Source: Pyrrhoderma lamaoense (lineage: Eukaryota > Basidiomycota > Agaricomycetes > Hymenochaetales > Hymenochaetaceae). From it: a DNA stretch of 64,000 nucleotides. Below are positions 13,594 through 26,534 of the stretch, one piece after another. A program made the position numbers and the translations under genes. The stretch covers positions 2,046,001 to 2,110,000 of the forward strand of contig NBAZ01000002.1 of the NCBI GenBank assembly GCA_002794735.1, written 5' to 3'. The notes beneath the pieces are model-generated. The model made no database searches. It was not told the origin of the DNA and saw nothing but the letters and a program-made list of their open reading frames with translations. Position 1 is the first letter of the stretch; each line of letters opens with the position of its first letter.

Positions 13594-13905
13594 CTGTCAG
13601 ACCTAAGCCACTAGCCTTGAAGATTTACAGGCTTATAGAGTGACTGTATAGACCGTAGCCCAAGCTATGAGTAGGCTGTTTTCAGCATAGATTATGCATT
13701 CGCGAGTTCTCTTATCTCGAGGAAGATACTTAATATTTATATTTGCTATGTAATCCGGGCAGTGCTGATGGGTCGTCCTTAGGCCTCGAGGTAGGTTTTG
13801 ATTCTTAGGATAAATACAGTTTATTTAAGTTATGATGTAGTCACGCACCGCTCTCAATCAGGCTAAGGTTCTGCTCATCCATACATCGACTTGCTTGCTA
13901 CCATA

Positions 13906-16870
13906 ATGTCTACAGTGTCTTCCGTAAGACTTTGTAAGAGACTACTTGTTATTTTACTTTTGAAAGCAAAGGGATCATTTCACTGGCTTCTCTCCATTCT
14001 CTCAAGAATCTATAAACTAAGAGCTTATAGCAAATCCGGATTGGGAACCCACACTGATGAACAGCCGATTAATGGACATGACGGTGATGATGTTCAGCTT
14101 ACGTCGGCTATATCCTTATCACAGAGACCTACGAAACAGCAACAAGTTATAAGCTTGGCATACTCTTGGCTCATCCATTATCGATACAGACATCTCCCTC
14201 TCTCCCTCAAACCCGCGATCTCCACTCTCAGAAAGCACATTAGTTTCTCACTCTCCCCTCCAGATGATACCAGAAGCCTGCTCATATATTGAAAGAGATG
14301 ACGGGAAAATATGCATATCTCCGAAATCTTTGACTGCAGAACCAGATACGCTCTCATCTATATGTGATAAAAGTATCTACTGCACACTGCCATCGGAACG
14401 GCCTCGCTATGATAGAGAAGTCGTGATGTATGTCCAGATTTAATTATCTTTAATCCCTTTATTGATCTTCACTAAGAGGATCAAGAATATATCGCTTAAG
14501 TTTGATCCCATCGGAACTTTCATATCCTATAAGTGATTACTATCCTCTCAGAGTCAGTTATACAATCTGATCCTTCACTTTTCAGAGATCAAAGTAGAGA
14601 GCCTTGGGAGTATAATGTACATCCAGAGGGACAACCATATTATAAATATAAGGGTCGTTTCACATATCTCACTGAGGCTGATATCTGGAACGACGATGCA
14701 TACAATGATTTGCTACACTTTATCCGGGAAATAGAATCTAGAGCAGGTCGGCTTACCTATGATGGAACATTGAAAGTTGCAGATAATAAGGGGTCAATAG
14801 AAGATAACGAGGTCGAAGTCGTGTTGGAGATTGATAACGACTGGTCGTATTATATGGTCGATCTGAAACGTCGTGGTATCTTCTGGCTTGAGGAATATGA
14901 TTTTGGTGAGAATTGTAGCGTTGAGGAACGTTTGCAACTTTGTGAGTCTTATAATACTTGAACCATACAATCTTCTCATAAGAATTACATATAGGTCATA
15001 CTCTGGATTATGAATTCTGGCAACATATTGAACATTTCCCAAATCGGCCTCATGATGAGGGTATATTGGTGGAGGTTATGAGTTTTCTGAACTATACGAA
15101 GATAGGTAAGTCCATCAGAGATTAGATGGGTGGACTCTTTCTAACAATGTAGTAGATCTCCTCTCATCAGCAGATACGACTGCCCGTATAATGAATCTGA
15201 ATGTAGCTCATTATTGAATTCACTGAAACATCTGCATTGCAAGTATTACTCCACACCAACGTCTTGATCCCCGAGCTCATCATTGTTTGTGATTTTTTGT
15301 GCTCAGCATTACAGAAGTTCGAGTCCGCATCTAAGTACATCGTCTTCGGCTATGGTAAGTGTAATTCACATAGTACAAGTATTGATACTTACTAGTTCTC
15401 GTCATCGTCGTCAATGTTTGTTTAGCTCGTTTAATGGCTGTCATTGGTGGGTCATAGTTTATTGAATTGAAGCGTGCGAAATCTGACTGGCATTGAAGCG
15501 AATGAACGGAATTGCAATTTCTATGGGTTCAACGGAGCTCGTTTAACCGCAACACAGAGTGTTCGAGGGACGTAAACAAGAAAAAGAATCGATCTTGGTT
15601 AGTCAGGATTTTATCACCTATACTCTTCTATGCACCAGAGACACATTTGGAAGTAAGAATCCCTCTCATTCATCGTCATTTTTTTGATTGTACATTAATT
15701 ACTTTCAAGGACTTGAGAAATTATGGGTCGACGGTATTATCAAGGATAGAAGATGGAAGTCTTTCAGGTAGGGAGTGTCTATCAGACTACTTTTCATAGT
15801 ATATTAGTCTTACAAAAACATATATCAGGAAAAACTAGAACGTGACTGGGAAGGATTTGTGTTGACAGTAAGTAATGATACCGTCCTCAAAGACAAGAAA
15901 GAGAAATCACGACTGGACTCAACAGTCAACTGTGTTGCTAAATGCCAATGTGGCTATACTTTCTGTGCCTATTGTTATCAGCGACCGTGCGTTATAACAT
16001 GTAACTCATAAGGCCTCTGATTAATCAGAATAAATCAGAAAATAGCTACAGTACATCGGCAGCTATAGCTAGCCTGGTAGGCATCTTATTAGACACTATC
16101 ATCGATTCTCACTACTAATGTCTCTTTAATCTCAAGGTCTCCATTGTTGTCAGTCTTGGGAGTATCATCGTTGGTCTCTTGCTAGTACGGCAAATTCGGA
16201 CTAGTGCCAAGAACGACGAATATACTGCGCATGACGCGGTGAGATCCTCTTTGTATCATAGCGTAATATAGTGACTTGCTCAGACTCCGGATTATTACTA
16301 GATGCTTTACTTGTCTCAGAGGGAGCATAAACAACTTGGATTAGAGACCATGGCGATCCAATATAGCCTTCCGTATGCTTTGCTCATGTGGGGGTAGGTT
16401 GATCACTCTCATCAAATGGGTATTTGACTAAAATTTATTCCTTAGTATGGTATCTTCCTCGCCTCAATCGCAATTGCATCGTTTCAGAAGATACACGGAC
16501 AACCCGACAACCTGACAAGAGGAATTTTCGGGGCCGCATGGATATTCGTACTTCCTCTGATTATCTGGACTGTAGTCACTGGATGGGAGACCAATCAAAA
16601 AACTCATTGGAAATCAATCACGTTTATGCGATGGTGGCAGTTCTCCTATGACACCATTAAATCTCTAGGACGGAGAAGAGAGGACAATAACAAGAAGCTA
16701 GTGATGTTGAATCTGGGAGGTCTGATGCGGGTTCGACCTTAAACGAAGATATAAATATGGGAACTCCGGGTGATACCCAACATGGTAAACAAAAAAGGAG
16801 GGCTTCATGGCGTCCTCGCTTCCGAGTTCCAGGACCTGTGCGGAGGCTTACATCAAGTTTCCCGCCATGA
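13906..16870 (+). CDS. WW-like domain membrane protein, copy A
   Basis: One of three paralogues in the window (also 37197-40138 and 40765-43681). Order: an N-terminal LLLKAKGSFHWLLS helix, a Ser/Pro-rich low-complexity region, and a PRYDREVVM junction. A first aromatic module follows (WEYNVHPEGQPYYKY to FTYLTEADIW, 14610-14690), then a second, more WW-like one (NDWSYYMVDL then FWLEEYDFG, 14840-14905). Next come EFWQHIEHFPNRP, FYGFNGARLTATQSVRG, hydrophobic segments (LLNANVAILSVPIVISDR; SLPYALLMWG; the LPLIIWTVVTGWE region) and a basic tail ending RRLTSSFPP. At least six introns. Single bases appear missing at 15567-15569 and 16693-16697, with another frame change near 14150. Function unknown; I associate this WW-plus-membrane architecture with expanded hypothetical families in Agaricomycetes. 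Confidence 0.7.
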
Positions 16871-17162
16871 TTCGTACAAAATATGCTGCTCAATTTGTGG
16901 ATTTTTAGTAAAATGGTCTTTCTTCTGTACTGCATTACAGTCGTAACTTCCTCAATCTGTATCCTTCTCTTTATTATTCTGAATGTACACCGGTGTACTA
17001 ATATGAAACGTATACTTAAGACCCGTTGATTTGAGCCTTCTCGTTGTCTTCTCTAGTTTAGATTGCTTATCGATGTGATAGGAGAACGCATATAATACAC
17101 TTACACAAACATATTTACTTTCATCTACTCATCGGCGTTCTCCATGTTAAACCGGATTTTAA

Positions 17163-20100
17163 TCAGTAAAGCCCCCGTTGAAAGGGAAGGGGCAAAGAAT
17201 CTGGATTTCCTCCACATCCCAGACTAATATCATCTGTAAGAGTTAACTCAACTGTGGAACCTCCTTCAAAAACGTCCCAGTCCAAGTAGCAATTTGATTT
17301 ATATGCCTGCTTATTTACGACAACGCTCTTCTCAAGTTAGATGATATGAAATATATCATGTAGATTTCTGAGAACTGACCTTCACAAATACATTACCGCT
17401 AGTCCCATCAGGTGGATACCTGTAAATCCGTGTGCGACGATAGTTGTCGTAGAGTTAAAAAGTGGGTTGAAGAAGGATATCTCAGGGAAATAAGGAGATG
17501 AAAGCAGGAATTGGCGAGTCGCTGGAACTGGGTAGAGTCCAGAAAGATAGAAAAATGCATAACTCGCCATAGCTCCCGAATCTATAGGAAGCGTCTATCA
17601 TTGCATTCGGTGATCGAGCTAGGTTAAGTGTAGTTACCATCATTCCCAGGTATTCCATTGATCGAAGTATTGAAGTCCGAAGCTATGATCTGTCGTGACC
17701 TTTGTGTACTCAAGCCAGGGCGATCTGCGTAGTGATACATGAACGGTATCTGTTGTGATGGCTCATCTGTGACGTCGAAGTAGTTCTAAACCAGAGTGAG
17801 TACAGTATTTCATACAAGAATCGATCATAGAAGAACCTCATACCTCCTCAAAGAGAAAGTTTAGGCGAGAGATGAAATTTTCGTTTCCTCCCTGTAGCCC
17901 TATGAGACGAGCAGTGTCATGGGGGACAAACTGATTAGAGATTACGGTTAACCCTTGAGTGAAGGACACATATTAAGTAAATTATGAGGTTTTATACCTG
18001 CGAATACTAATATTATACCTACAATCAGTATTCGTTTATCTGTCATAGTAGTGCATAACGTACGACTAGTGGAGATGATTCATAGAATCCGTCCCGATTG
18101 GCGGCATTTAAAAAGCACGTGGACATAAGTGGATCATTCACGCTACAATGCCGGGGATCTGTATGGTTGAAGGTACCGTTTGCAAATCGAGGCTATCATT
18201 CTAGTCAGGATTCACCAGGTAGGTACAGTTTGATACTATAGTAATCAACTTACCTGCATCATCCCCTTGACGAAGCTTGGACCATCAGGAACCGTAGTAT
18301 TTGGATTCCAGACATTAACAAAATTCGAAGAACGATTTTGATACTTCGAGTATAAGCATATATATATTTGTTACTTGGAAGATTTTGAAAAGAATACCCA
18401 CTTTCGTGACATCATCCGTCTTCCCTAATATTTGAGCAACCTGAGCTATGGCAAAATCTCCAAAAGCATGCTCAAGTGTCCTAGACACTTGTTTTGTGTT
18501 TGTCCCACTAGATTCCCAGATATCTCCAGGAATATAACCTATTGTATATGTACATATAGACTTCGAGGAGGACCTTAACGATGGGAAATTACCTAGGAGT
18601 TTCCATATGTTTGCTGGCGTCCTTGAAGATCCCAATTCGGGGGCTGATTCTCAGCATCCGCAAGTAATGCATTGTAAAGATCAGTGGAAGAAACATTCAG
18701 TGCTTCAGAAAAGCTGTGGAATCTACGGAAAAGGTAAAAGGATATTCTACTCTTGAGTATATTGCTCACTTACTTCACAAAAAACTCCCAAGGATTGGGT
18801 CAGCATCTATTATTGTCATGTAAAGTTACGTATTGAACTCGCAGCAAACGAATACACTCAAACTCACTGCTACCTCCCTGTATGAAATGCTGGGAAGTAG
18901 CACCTCGGCATTCAGGAAGCCATCCTTAGATAATGAAATTTGACTATATGTAATAACAATCGACGAGAATATGCAAACCTTCGTGTTGTTGTATATTGAT
19001 CTGACCACGTACAATTCGGGAAAAGGTCTCTGGGTCGTGCAACGAATATAAGGATAAAGGGTTCGGAAAGTGTCCCACTAGGGTGTAATAGTTAGAGAGA
19101 AATGACCAAAGACATACAGAGTTTAAATCGCAGCTCCATACATTACAATATAGCGAGTCAAAGTATGGCTCTGTTGAGTTCCATTTGGGATTTTCATCAG
19201 TATCTATGTGATACTGTTTATTCTATCTAGTTCCCTGACTGCTATTCATATGAAGCTCACAATCTGCAGGAGAGATATGGGTCCTATATAACTGGCGCAA
19301 AATTAGTATATTAGAATCATAGAGGTAAAAGGAGGCACTTTACTGATGAGTAAAGAAGTTCTATAGTCTCGGGATCTACATTGTCTGTTTTCACTTGAAC
19401 GCGGTCAAGAATATCCCGCCACTGAGCTTCGCTAGAGGCAAGCGTTTCATCAAAGTCGAAATCAGGTATCTCGGATGCTGCATTAGAGCATGCTTGATCT
19501 GTAGATATGAAAGAAACCCCAACACGGGCAAGAATCGTGGTCGTTGACTTGGGATCGGGATTCCGGGGAAAGGTGAGTAGTGCTCCTAGCTCTGAGATAA
19601 ATCCTGTTGAAGGTAAATTAGACTATGTTTTGTAGTGTAGGTCTAGCTCGGGTCTTGTTCACATACCAAAGTAGACTTGCTGAAGGTTCGTCGCAAATCT
19701 CACGGGGAAGTTTCCTAGCCAAGTCCCATATTCAGTAGGCGCAGTAAAATTATATCCATCGCCACGAAAGTCGAAACACGCGAACACTGAGTATCTACCA
19801 GGACCAAACGATGCAGCGAATTCAGCTCCACCTTGACAATATATTATCTAATGAATCTTCAAAAATATAGTATTGCTGGTACCTATGACATGACCGCTAT
19901 TAGGATCAATGGTCATAAACGGATTCGTACTGCTTTGTTGTCCATCATTTGTAATATCTACCACGATCCTCGGTTGATCAGAGGAGACAGGAAACGTGTA
20001 TCGGTGAAGGGCTGTTCTTCGGGTCGAAGTTAACTCCACCCGGACACCAGTGGACTAGAATAAGTTAGTGTGATTACCCAGGGGAGGAAAAAAAAAACTA

Positions 20101-21134
20101 GGCCTACAAGATTAGTAGAAAAGTATCCCGGAGTCGCAGCTGAAACAGTTCCCTTTAGTTAGTTTTACCCGCTAACTGAGTAAAGGTCAATTTCTATTCA
20201 CCATCATCTGGTGTGCCTTCATTTTAATATCGATCAGCTAGTATCAGTGAGATATTAAGGTACAAGGTGGTTTACCATCTTCTAAAATTTTTCTTAAAGC
20301 TTTTCTTCCACTAATAGATGTCTGACAACTCTCAAATGTGAATTGCAAGATGCAAATGGCCAAAGTTTAAAATTCGAGAGTGGGACTCCCTACAATATGT
20401 CAATAGTAGCTCAGTGTTGTGAGTAAGGACTACATTAATTTGTTGTACAAACCCCTCCAGTACCAGTATCATGCAGCTGAGAGAAGCCAGTGGCATTAAA
20501 TGTAGAATTTGCATCATACCCGGCTTGCTATATATCAACACTTAGTTCAATACGTGAATAAAGATATAAACAAAGTAAAATATGAATGCTTAAAGCCTCG
20601 GAGTCTGGATCTATCTATCTGATCGGCATACACGTGGTTATGTCTCCCGTGGGAGGTTCCGATCATTGTGTTCTAGCCCTTTAGTGCTTCACCACGTTAT
20701 TATCCAACTTACAACTCTAAACGAAGGAAATAGTCTACCCAGATGGAAAAACTAGTCCGAAGCCACATAGTAGAGAAACTTACATTATGAGGGGAGTCTG
20801 TGTCCATCCCGACTTTTACGAGACCATGGGGTACACTTTGATTTATCTCATCCCTTCACTAGATCACAAAAACAGGGACTGAAGTAACTTACGTTGCTCC
20901 TATCAGAATGTTATAATTCCTTCTTAGAGAGACTGGGATTGAAGATTTTACATACATACCTGGAAATACGTTACCACCGTTTGTTGTCCCAATAAACAAG
21001 TTCACGAAATCGAGAGGATTGGATGAATTTAAGGATTGGTTCTCACTGCCCAAAACAGTTCGACCAGAAGTCTTTTCAGAGTAAACCAAAGCCGAGGCAG
21101 CATATAGAACGAGAGTAAAAACGACTTTTTTCAT
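17163..21134 (-). CDS. secreted GH92 alpha-mannosidase
   Basis: Glycoside hydrolase family 92 enzymes are calcium-dependent exo-alpha-mannosidases that trim mannose from N-glycans or mannoproteins. The protein starts with a signal peptide (MKKVVFTLVLYAASALVYS) and the family hallmark DFVNLFIGTTNGGNVFPG. VPHGLVKVGMDTDSP and GYDANSTFNATGFSQLHDTG follow in later exons. Farther on are TLEHAFGDFAIAQVAQILGK (about 18.45 kb) and YLSGLYPVPATRQFLLSSPY (about 17.5 kb). The stop is at 17163-17165. There are more than ten introns. Two one-base losses interrupt it: 20341-20342 (family-like reading NFTFESCQTSISGRKAL) and 17415-17417 (FTGNPPDGTSGNVFVK). It is convergent with WW/TM copy A. The family call is firm; linkage specificity cannot be read from the sequence. 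Confidence 0.9.
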
Positions 21135-21645
21135 CGAGGGCGCGCTCTTAGCTTGTTATTATCACCTCCTAGAGAATTCGATTTATATTGACATAACACT
21201 TTTTGTCATGTGAACGAGATCGTGTGTCCAGTCCGGGTTCTTAGCGCTTCTTCTCCGCACCTGGAATGATCTATATGAACCGGGCGTGCTTGCCCATCAT
21301 ATTCTCGAGACGTAGAGCGTGGAAACCTAACCACTCCGGTCCGCTTTTACTAAAGGTCCTTGTGGGTTATATCTTCTCTAACTGAACGTAGTGCATTGTC
21401 AATTACACTTAACCGAGAAAAAATGAGGATACAACTTTCAAGCCCGAATTTGGAGAATATTAGAATGCAACATCTCAATATAACACCATATAGTATAACA
21501 AGAGGGGGTATCGTAAAAGAAAATATGATATCTAGCTCTGACGCAGTGGCATACGATGTAAGCCAAACCACATAAAAAATGCGATTTATGGGACCGGTCT
21601 TCCACATCCAACAATACAATCTCTTTACTCAGAATCTGCGCAAAT
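21135..21645. other. intergenic region upstream of GH92
   Basis: This 511-base gap separates the GH92 start from the stop of the acidic hypothetical gene; both run on the - strand. The first 150 bases (upstream of GH92) are mixed AT/GC with no obvious TATA box. Open frames of 71-89 codons at 21350-21653 overlap on both strands and carry no recognisable motif. I call no gene. Confidence 0.4.
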
Positions 21646-22692
21646 TCATTCACCTAGAGAAAATTCTTTTTTCTCTGCCATGGTCCATTTAGTCAAGTCC
21701 CACTTAGCTGGCCCGCGGACTGGATACTTTGGAGACTCCTGCACGTATCTACACCGATGTCGGTAACGGGAAAAAAGGATAGAAAGTTGATCTCACCTTC
21801 TATACTCTTTCCAGGTTGGTGTTATTTTGAGTTCTGGATATTCAGCTGAGATAATTGATGTCAAAGCATCTTCCGTCCATTCCTCTTCCTCGTCTTCATC
21901 TTCATCTTCATCTTCATCTTCATCTTCTTCATCTTCATCTTCATCTTCATCCTCGTCCTCATCATCACCTCCGTCACGGGCCACTTTGCCCCCATAGGTT
22001 GCTTTGGTACTTTCTGGGTTCATGAACTCACCCTCTGTTCGTTCTCGGGTACTAAGTTGCTCATAAAACGCTTTATATGCCGCAAAAATCTGCTCTTTTC
22101 TACGAAGTTGTTCATCAGGTGTCGCGTCTTCATAGAGCCTTCTCCGAAACCCCTTGATGACTTTGCAGTAAAGCCTGGATTCTGTCATTGTAGTACCCCA
22201 CTTCGCCATACTCTTCAAGACACCCTCAAGACCCGGAATACATTCCTCATTAAGACGATTCCTTACTGAGAGCTCTTTAATAATATTCACGAGAAGAGCA
22301 CCGTATGCCGTTTCCATGGCGCCTACCCGATAACCATCATCGGCCACTGAGTTAAAATGCACGTTAGGACCAGCTATGTGCAGCTCTGACAACACTCACT
22401 GTACCAGATAGAGTACATATTTCGGAACTCTGAAAGCGCGTATATGGCACTCCAAGCTTCCCTCCAATTCTTCTTGATGACAAGTGCGTGCACAGAACTC
22501 ATCTCCCTGTCAATGAGATCGAGAATCGCATAAGAGTGGAAGTCTATGGACACGCTAGTAAGCAGCATGCTAAGAAAAATAGAGTTGAAATAATGTACCA
22601 TTATATATGTACAAATTAAAATTATCAGGATCACGATTTTCAGCTAGTTTGCTTAATCTTTCTATACGAGATAGACTCGTTTGGGTAAACAT
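21646..22692 (-). CDS. acidic hypothetical protein, paralogue of the gene at 1.9-3.1 kb
   Basis: Exons 22692-22613, 22569-22400, 22322-21797 and 21748-21646 join in frame to about 292 residues. Blocks shared with the 1913-3060 gene: SLSRIERLSKLAENRD (SLTRYERLVKKIMKATKRD there), LIDREMSSVHALVIKKNWRE, AMETAYGALLVNIIKEL, IPGLEGVLKSMAKW, EQIFAAYKAFYEQL and TWKEYRR. The introns shared with that gene fall at the same places and phases. This copy has a much longer Asp/Glu run made by a hexanucleotide repeat, and a different end (AKWDLTKWTMAEKKEF). Upstream of the ATG at 22692 the paralogue's YVFSPRG segment is matched by YTFSPAG one frame off; a base seems missing in the CCC at 22695-22697. The real start therefore probably lies in an upstream exon not resolved here. 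Function unknown. Confidence 0.72.
21888..21962 (-). repeat. imperfect hexanucleotide repeat encoding an Asp/Glu run
   Basis: On the + strand this reads as about a dozen copies of TCATCT/TCTTCA variants. On the coding strand it encodes alternating Glu and Asp in the acidic hypothetical protein. The period of 6 keeps the frame, so copy-number change would lengthen or shorten the acidic tract. The paralogue at 1.9 kb has a much shorter acidic tract without a clean repeat. Confidence 0.85.
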
Positions 22693-22739
22693 GACCCTGC
22701 CGGGGAGAACGTGTAATCACTAGGCAGCTCAAAACAGAA

Positions 22740-24080
22740 TGTATCTCAGTCAGTAGAAAAACAAATAACTATTTGAAGACCCACTATAAAGGTTTCCCCT
22801 GTCATGTTACGAGTAAAAACTATATGAACATGGAAGTCCCCAACGCGACCGTGTTTTTCGGCTTATGGCAGAATTAGTCGGAGTTGGCGCGTCTGTGGCT
22901 GTAATTACTATATCAGGGGTAGCACATTCTCACACGATATTAGAAAAAATTTATCCTCTCTAGTTACGTAATATTGTTCCTCCTCTTTTCAATCCGAATT
23001 TTTTAGGCTTCCACAAATGGTAGTAAAGACAAATTTGTATTGAAAGTGTAGTAAAGTGATACTAATAGTAAAAAGATATTTAGCTTTAAGTCAGGAAATA
23101 GATAGCAATCCCCTTGGTTTTTATACTTATATCATATATGCTTGATAATACAGCTTATTACCTAGCACCAGCACCAAGACTTTAAATTATTTAGCTATAT
23201 CTCATGATAAGACATGTTTTTCTTGGTACCATTATATATATTGAGCTAGTACTCCCTTGTTGACTTTTTGATTTTTAAAAACATGAAATCTGGATGGACG
23301 AGAGTGAAGTTTTATGATTTACTCTTCTATTCCTTCTGAACATGAATTGCAGACACTTTGCTGACTAATTCAGCTACGCAACGAGTCTCTCTTCCGGCAC
23401 GCGGCAATGTAACATAAAAAGTGAGGGAAAACTCATATTTAGTTCGTCGTTCATTCATTATAAATGTGGGTTAGTTTTTTTTTTTATTTTTACAATAAGC
23501 CTCTCAGTTTTGTATATAAATGCAACCCTGATTTTTTTGTAGAAATATATGTAGCGAGTGGATAGGAACCGAAGGCTAGAATGAAGAGATGGGGAACTGG
23601 GAAAAGCAATTTATCTTTAATTTTAGCTGCTAAGATCCAATTTGTTTTGCCCGCCCCCTGATATTTCCGCAACTGGATTGGTACCGCCTTCTACATGATA
23701 TCACCCATGTGCTCTCGAGGAACATGTCTTTATCGAAACAGACCCCCACCGAATACCGCAACGAAAACGAGATATGGAATATTTCTTAGAAAATTAAACT
23801 CGAAGACCAGCAAAAAAATTCACCTGTTTTTCAGTGCAAAAGGACTTGATCAACACACTACCCCAACCTCCTTTTTTCAAATATAGAACTAATTACACGT
23901 AGTTTGAATGGATCAGGTACACGTTACATACGAGAATCGAGTCTCGTCAGTCCCTAAATGCCGCTAGCCTGGAGTTCCCGGAGAAGGTGATCTCAATGGT
24001 CTGGCGCCTTGATGGCAGGGCCCATTATATCTGTATAATAATCTCCCCTGTCTCAATTGCTACAACCTCTTATTTCTCTC
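22740..24080. other. AT-rich intergenic region between divergent genes
   Basis: About 1.3 kb between the acidic gene (-) and the GT90 gene (+), which are divergent. It includes a T-run at 23476-23485 and long AT-rich stretches at 22950-23300. Short open frames (for example 23695-23883) have no recognisable motif. It probably holds both promoters and the unresolved first exon of the acidic gene. Confidence 0.45.
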
Positions 24081-26277
24081 ATGCGGCACACGACAAGCTC
24101 TACTCTGATTCCTGTACTGCGCCGACGAACTCGAGTGGTAGCCCTCTGTACTTTGATTCTTGTTGTCATTGCATTTCCGTTTTTCTATGCCGATCCATCT
24201 TCATCACATGAACACGGAACTTTTCGCGGCAATGATCATCAACGACTCTCAAGGTACCTAGAAGTAGTAACACCATGGGCAAAGCCAAAACCTACCCAAA
24301 CTGCTGTGAACGAAGAATTCGTTAAGGGACAACTCGAAGCGCATGAAAATCAGGCTATACCAGATATTCAGCCACTAGAACTCGCAGAAGTCGAAGATGA
24401 TATCTGGGAATTAGAAGAGGAGTACATTGATGAAGAACCGAACAATCTGCCCAAGCATATATTCAACAGCAATGGTCTACTTACTACGAATCCCAAGGGT
24501 GTGCACCCTATCTATGATCTTACTAGAAGGGCTAAAATCGAATGGAATAGAAAACACCAACGAGCAAGCAAAACTCTCCGCCAAGCGGTAAAAGAGTACA
24601 AACGCCGCTATGGGAGGTCACCACCGAAAGGTTTTAACCATTGGTATGTTGGATCATACTTACTGTTAGTGTCCCGTCATTCTTAATGTTAATACTTAAA
24701 GGTGGGATTATGTGCAGAAACATGACATTCAACTTCCGGATGAATATGATCAAATCTATCTTGATCTTGAGCCTTATTGGGGCGTTCATCCTGAAGATCT
24801 ACAGGAATTGCAGCTAGATTGGGAGGCACACCAAGATACCTACACCATCGGAAAATTATCTGAGGATAGTATTGTTACAGTTCTCAATTTTTCTATCAGT
24901 GAGCAAAACATGGGACGATTGGATGATTTCCTATCATATGGCGCAAAAGCTCAAAGCGATCTTCTCGGAGACGTCTATCAGTACATTCCTCCATTTCGCG
25001 CTACGTTTAGCCCACATGATAACCCAAATGAACTCCAAGATTGGGCTTGGAGGAAAGCCACGACAGAAGCAGCAAAGAACGGAGCTTGTAAGTATTCTGA
25101 TTGCTTCGACTTTCATACATTATCATTGACAATAAATCTCCAGATGTAAGGATGGAGGACCTTCCACCCCAGGAAAGAACAGGCTGGTCTGTTGCCTGTC
25201 CTCGAGACTCCCCTCTTTACATGAACCCTCCAGACGGTGGTGATAATCCAAAGCCTCAAACAGAAAAGACATTTATTTTTGATCATCGTGCAGCAATGGA
25301 TCCGTGTTACCATCCCCAACTCATATCAATGCACGCAAGCCTCGTCTCCTGGGGAGCAGGTCCTGCGCCCGATCGCTTCCCCTCTCCTCAGTTAAGCAAC
25401 TGTGCTACACTATTACACGCAGACATCAGAGCAACATCTCTCGCCCAGGCCGCCGAGTTCTCCGAGGATGATCCAAGGTGGGAAGATAAGGATGACGACC
25501 GTCTATTTTGGAGGGGTACACCAACGGGAATGTGGCATCACGACGGTGTGAACTGGCGCCAGAGCCACCGTGTTAGACTAGTCAACTACACCGGGGCAAT
25601 AATGGATAGAAAACTACTTGACCCGAACTCCGATTTCTATTATGTATCTTTCTTACGTCCGACGGAGTCTGCAGATATCCCCGTTGGTGAACCTGAGTCC
25701 TATGCGAGGTATAGACTGAACGATGCTTTTATGGATGTGAGCTTTGTAAGCCCTGTAAGTGGTTGCGAAGGCACTGTATGTGACGTGTTTGCGCAAGAAT
25801 TACCTTGGGGAGAACGGGTGGAGGCTGGTCCTCGCGGAGCTGGTCGATACAAATATCTTTTTGACGTTGATGGCAATGGCTGGAGTTCACGTTTCCGTCG
25901 GTTAATCAGCTCTCATTCTCTCGTGTTCAAGTCAACCATTTACCCTGAATGGTGGCTAGACCGGGTACAACCTTGGTTGCACTACGTGCCTATACAACTC
26001 GATTACTCAGACTTATATGACTCTCTTGTATTCTTTGCTGGTGATCAAAGTGGAGAGGGTGCACACGAGGACATGGCCAAAGAAATCGCCTTTGCTGGAA
26101 GAGACTGGGCCCGAAGGTACTGGAGAGACGTTGATGTTACTGCATATATGTTCAGGTAAGAAATAACCGGATAACACACAAGTATCAGATAGCTTACTTC
26201 ACGTTTTTAGATTATGGTTAGAATACGCACGTGTCATGAGCTTAAATAGAGACGAGATGTCTTACACCCTTCCGTGA
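24081..26277 (+). CDS. GT90 family (CAP10-like) glycosyltransferase
   Basis: Four exons (24081-24643, 24702-25087, 25144-26155, 26211-26277) join cleanly into 675 residues. By family it is a Golgi type II membrane transferase, related to Cryptococcus Cap10/Cap64-like and animal POGLUT enzymes, acting on glycans or glycoproteins; donor and acceptor cannot be told. Seen: a cytosolic N terminus with RRR, one membrane anchor (VVALCTLILVVIAFPFF, residues about 20-37), a long acidic stem (ELAEVEDDIWELEEEYIDEE), then the family domain with FNHWWDYVQKHDIQLPDEYD, an RLFWRGTPTGMWHHDG-type loop, FDVDGNGWSSRFRRLISS with SLVFKSTIYPEWW, and the C-terminal GRDWARRYWRDVDVTAYMFR. The start is the ATG that puts the anchor just inside the N terminus. 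It is convergent with the DAHP synthase. Intact. Confidence 0.93.
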
Positions 26278-26534
26278 ATCTCTTTCCTAATTTTTACACA
26301 CACTACACTTCTTGCTATTGCACTTCTTCATTTTCATTCTCTGGCAGACACTCACAAGGATCCACTCCGCTTTTCTTGGTGTTCCCTTTTTACCCAAAAT
26401 ATCTCATTAAAAAACTATTGCTTGTAATATTACACATTTCTTGCATTTTGTATGGACTTAACAAGGCACATTTTAAAAAATTATACCTCTTACATTTTGA
26501 TGTTTGTGCTGTTATTTCGCCATGTCATTTAATC

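Noticed and set aside
15300..15330. A GTTCGAGTCC element resembling a tRNA T-arm
   Set aside because: No matching acceptor stem, D-arm or anticodon arm could be placed around it, and it lies inside WW/TM copy A.
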